Shown here piece by piece: positions 62,660 to 64,000 of a stretch of 64,000 bases of DNA. How positions within the stretch are numbered: position 1 is the first letter of the stretch; every line of letters begins with the position of its first letter. Under the pieces are notes generated by a model. That model had not been told where the DNA came from. It saw only the letters and a program-made list of their open reading frames with translations, and made no database searches. Made by a program: the position numbers and the translations under genes. The stretch comes from Pseudomonadales bacterium (GTDB taxonomy: Bacteria > Pseudomonadota > Gammaproteobacteria > Pseudomonadales > Ketobacteraceae): assembly GCA_002708905.1 (NCBI GenBank), contig PAPM01000008.1, forward strand, positions 1 to 64,000. The letters are read 5' to 3'.

Positions 62660-64000
62660 ATGGACACCATTCAAGTTCGCGGTGCACGCACACACAATCT
62701 GAAAAACATCAATCTGGATATCCCCAGGGACAAATTCATTGTCATCACCGGGTTGTCCGGATCGGGCAAGTCTTCCCTGGCCTTTGACACCCTGTACGCT
62801 GAAGGCCAGAGACGCTACGTCGAATCCCTGTCCACCTACGCCCGGCAGTTCCTATCCCTGATGGAAAAGCCCGATGTGGACCATATCGAAGGCCTTTCCC
62901 CAGCCATATCCATTGAGCAAAAGAGCACTTCCCACAACCCCCGCTCCACCGTGGGTACCATTACCGAGATCTACGATTACCTGCGCCTGCTGTTTGCCCG
63001 GGTAGGCACACCCCGCTGCCCGGATCATGACCTCCCCCTGGAAGCCCAGACCATCAGCGAGATGGTGGACGATGTCATGGAGTTGTCCGGCGACAATCGC
63101 TACATGCTGCTGGCTCCCGTGATCCAGGACAAGAAAGGGGAGCACCTGCACCTGTTTGAAGAACTGCGGGCCGACGGCTTTATCCGTGCCAGAATCGACG
63201 GCATTGTGGTGGACCTGGACCAATTACCCAAAATCGACAAAAAGCGCAAACACACTATCGAAGTAGTGGTAGATCGATTCAAAGTTAAGGAAGGCATGGA
63301 GTTGAGGCTGGCGGAATCCTTCGAAACCGCGCTCAATCTGGCAGGTGGCACCGCCCTGGTGGTGAACATGGACGAGACCAGGGAAACCCTGCTGTTCTCT
63401 TCCAAATTTGCATGCCCGGTCTGTAATTATGCACTCAGTGAACTGGAGCCCCGCCTGTTTTCCTTTAACAACCCGGCCGGCGCCTGCAGCACCTGTGACG
63501 GGTTGGGGGTGAATCAGTTCTTCGACGAAGACGCCATTGTGGTGTCGCCGGAACTGAGTCTGGCGGAAGGGGCGATCAAAGGTTGGGATCGACGCAGTGT
63601 CTATTACTTCCAGATGCTCAATTCCCTGGCCGACCATGTTGGCTTCGATATCGACAAGCCGTTTGGCAAGCTGAGCAAAAAAGCCCGCCGCATTATTATC
63701 CATGGCAGTGGCGACGAGCCTGTTCCCTTCCGCTACCTTAATGACCGGGGCGATGTTATTACCCGCAACCACCCCTTCGAAGGCATTATTCCCAACATGG
63801 AACGGCGCTACCGCGAAACCGAGTCGGACGCGGTACGGGAGGAACTTGCCAAGTATCTGAGCATCGCCGATTGCCAAAGCTGCCATGGTTCCCGCCTGAA
63901 TCGCTCCGCCCGCAACGTGTATATCGAAAGCGCCACCTTGCCGGACGTGGTCAAGCTGCCGGTGGGAGACGCTCTGGAGCATTTCAAAGGACTTCATCTC
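62660..64000 (+). CDS. uvrA: UvrABC system protein A (5' part, runs off window)
   Basis: DNA-damage recognition ATPase; the first 447 codons are visible. [19 protein letters not shown] starts the ABC domain, and the Walker A loop is [17 protein letters not shown] near residue 31. [17 protein letters not shown] and [20 protein letters not shown] are invariant UvrA motifs. The first zinc finger is [16 protein letters not shown], then ACSTCDG. ATG 62660 has GGGGGA upstream. No LexA box (CTGT-N8-ACAG) was seen in the 175-base gap. Confidence 0.97.
   Translation, partial: MDTIQVRGARTHNLKNINLDIPRDKFIVITGLSGSGKSSLAFDTLYAEGQRRYVESLSTYARQFLSLMEKPDVDHIEGLSPAISIEQKSTSHNPRSTVGTITEIYDYLRLLFARVGTPRCPDHDLPLEAQTISEMVDDVMELSGDNRYMLLAPVIQDKKGEHLHLFEELRADGFIRARIDGIVVDLDQLPKIDKKRKHTIEVVVDRFKVKEGMELRLAESFETALNLAGGTALVVNMDETRETLLFSSKFACPVCNYALSELEPRLFSFNNPAGACSTCDGLGVNQFFDEDAIVVSPELSLAEGAIKGWDRRSVYYFQMLNSLADHVGFDIDKPFGKLSKKARRIIIHGSGDEPVPFRYLNDRGDVITRNHPFEGIIPNMERRYRETESDAVREELAKYLSIADCQSCHGSRLNRSARNVYIESATLPDVVKLPVGDALEHFKGLHL

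Noticed and set aside
1-64000. tRNA, rRNA, CRISPR array or complete insertion sequence
   Set aside because: No T-loop/acceptor patterns, spaced direct repeats or transposase-like proteins were seen on either strand; short tRNAs could still be missed by eye.

Overview
The window looks like chromosomal core DNA of a free-living, probably marine, gammaproteobacterium. The evidence is the gene order bioB-bioF-bioH-bioC-bioD beside comF, uvrA / YajR-type MFS / ssb, thrS-cysS, a TonB-dependent receptor, type II secretion genes, RhlB, SrkA and many two-component proteins. Composition appears moderate in GC (just over half, by eye). The mix (isolated ETF:ubiquinone oxidoreductase, AlkS/MalT-like regulator, FadE/DmdC-like acyl-CoA dehydrogenase with a PsrA-like operator, lipoprotein esterase) recalls lipid- or alkane-using Oceanospirillales/Pseudomonadales such as Hahella, Marinobacter or Ketobacter. 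That placement is inference. No tRNA, rRNA, CRISPR array or complete insertion sequence was seen.

Layout. 0-5.4 kb: two large membrane sensor kinases, the first truncated at its ATP-binding domain next to an inverted repeat. 5.5-13.4 kb: ETF-QO, a shortened MalT/AlkS regulator with a hairpin on its start codon, a Lar-like zinc-ribbon protein, an EVE-domain protein, peptide deformylase, an NDH-2-like oxidoreductase and a Bacteroidetes-type dihydroorotase. 13.4-18.5 kb: a double PTPS-family protein, a globin, thrS and cysS. 18.5-28.7 kb: two coupled periplasmic ligand-binding-like proteins, then an opposing operon of Asp/Glu (hydantoin) racemase, DUF917/thiohydantoin desulfurase and TonB receptor, then a histidine kinase with two response regulators, one a diguanylate cyclase. 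28.8-39.8 kb: esterase, FolE2, BPSS1780-type membrane protein, lytic transglycosylase, LemA, M48 protease, FemAB-like protein, cupin, DUF938 methyltransferase and RhlB. 39.8-46.5 kb: arsM/arsR-like pair, MarR, acyltransferase, a cysteine-repeat periplasmic protein and an acyl-CoA dehydrogenase. 46.9-55.8 kb: SprA-like protein with a tiny flagellar-rod-like protein, the biotin operon under a BirA-type operator, comF, srkA and a ketopantoate-reductase-like gene. 56-64 kb: YkgJ-like protein, gspD-gspC-gspN, ssb, YajR-like MFS and the 5' part of uvrA.

How the parts work together. The clearest functional units are the biotin operon with its operator/promoter, the arsR-arsM pair with two matching palindromes, and the 18.5-28.7 kb locus. 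The last is the best candidate for an undescribed system: outer-membrane uptake, periplasmic binding, desulfuration and racemisation of a (thio)hydantoin-like compound, next to a two-component/c-di-GMP signalling set. The linkage is seen directly; the substrate and the signalling link are inferred.
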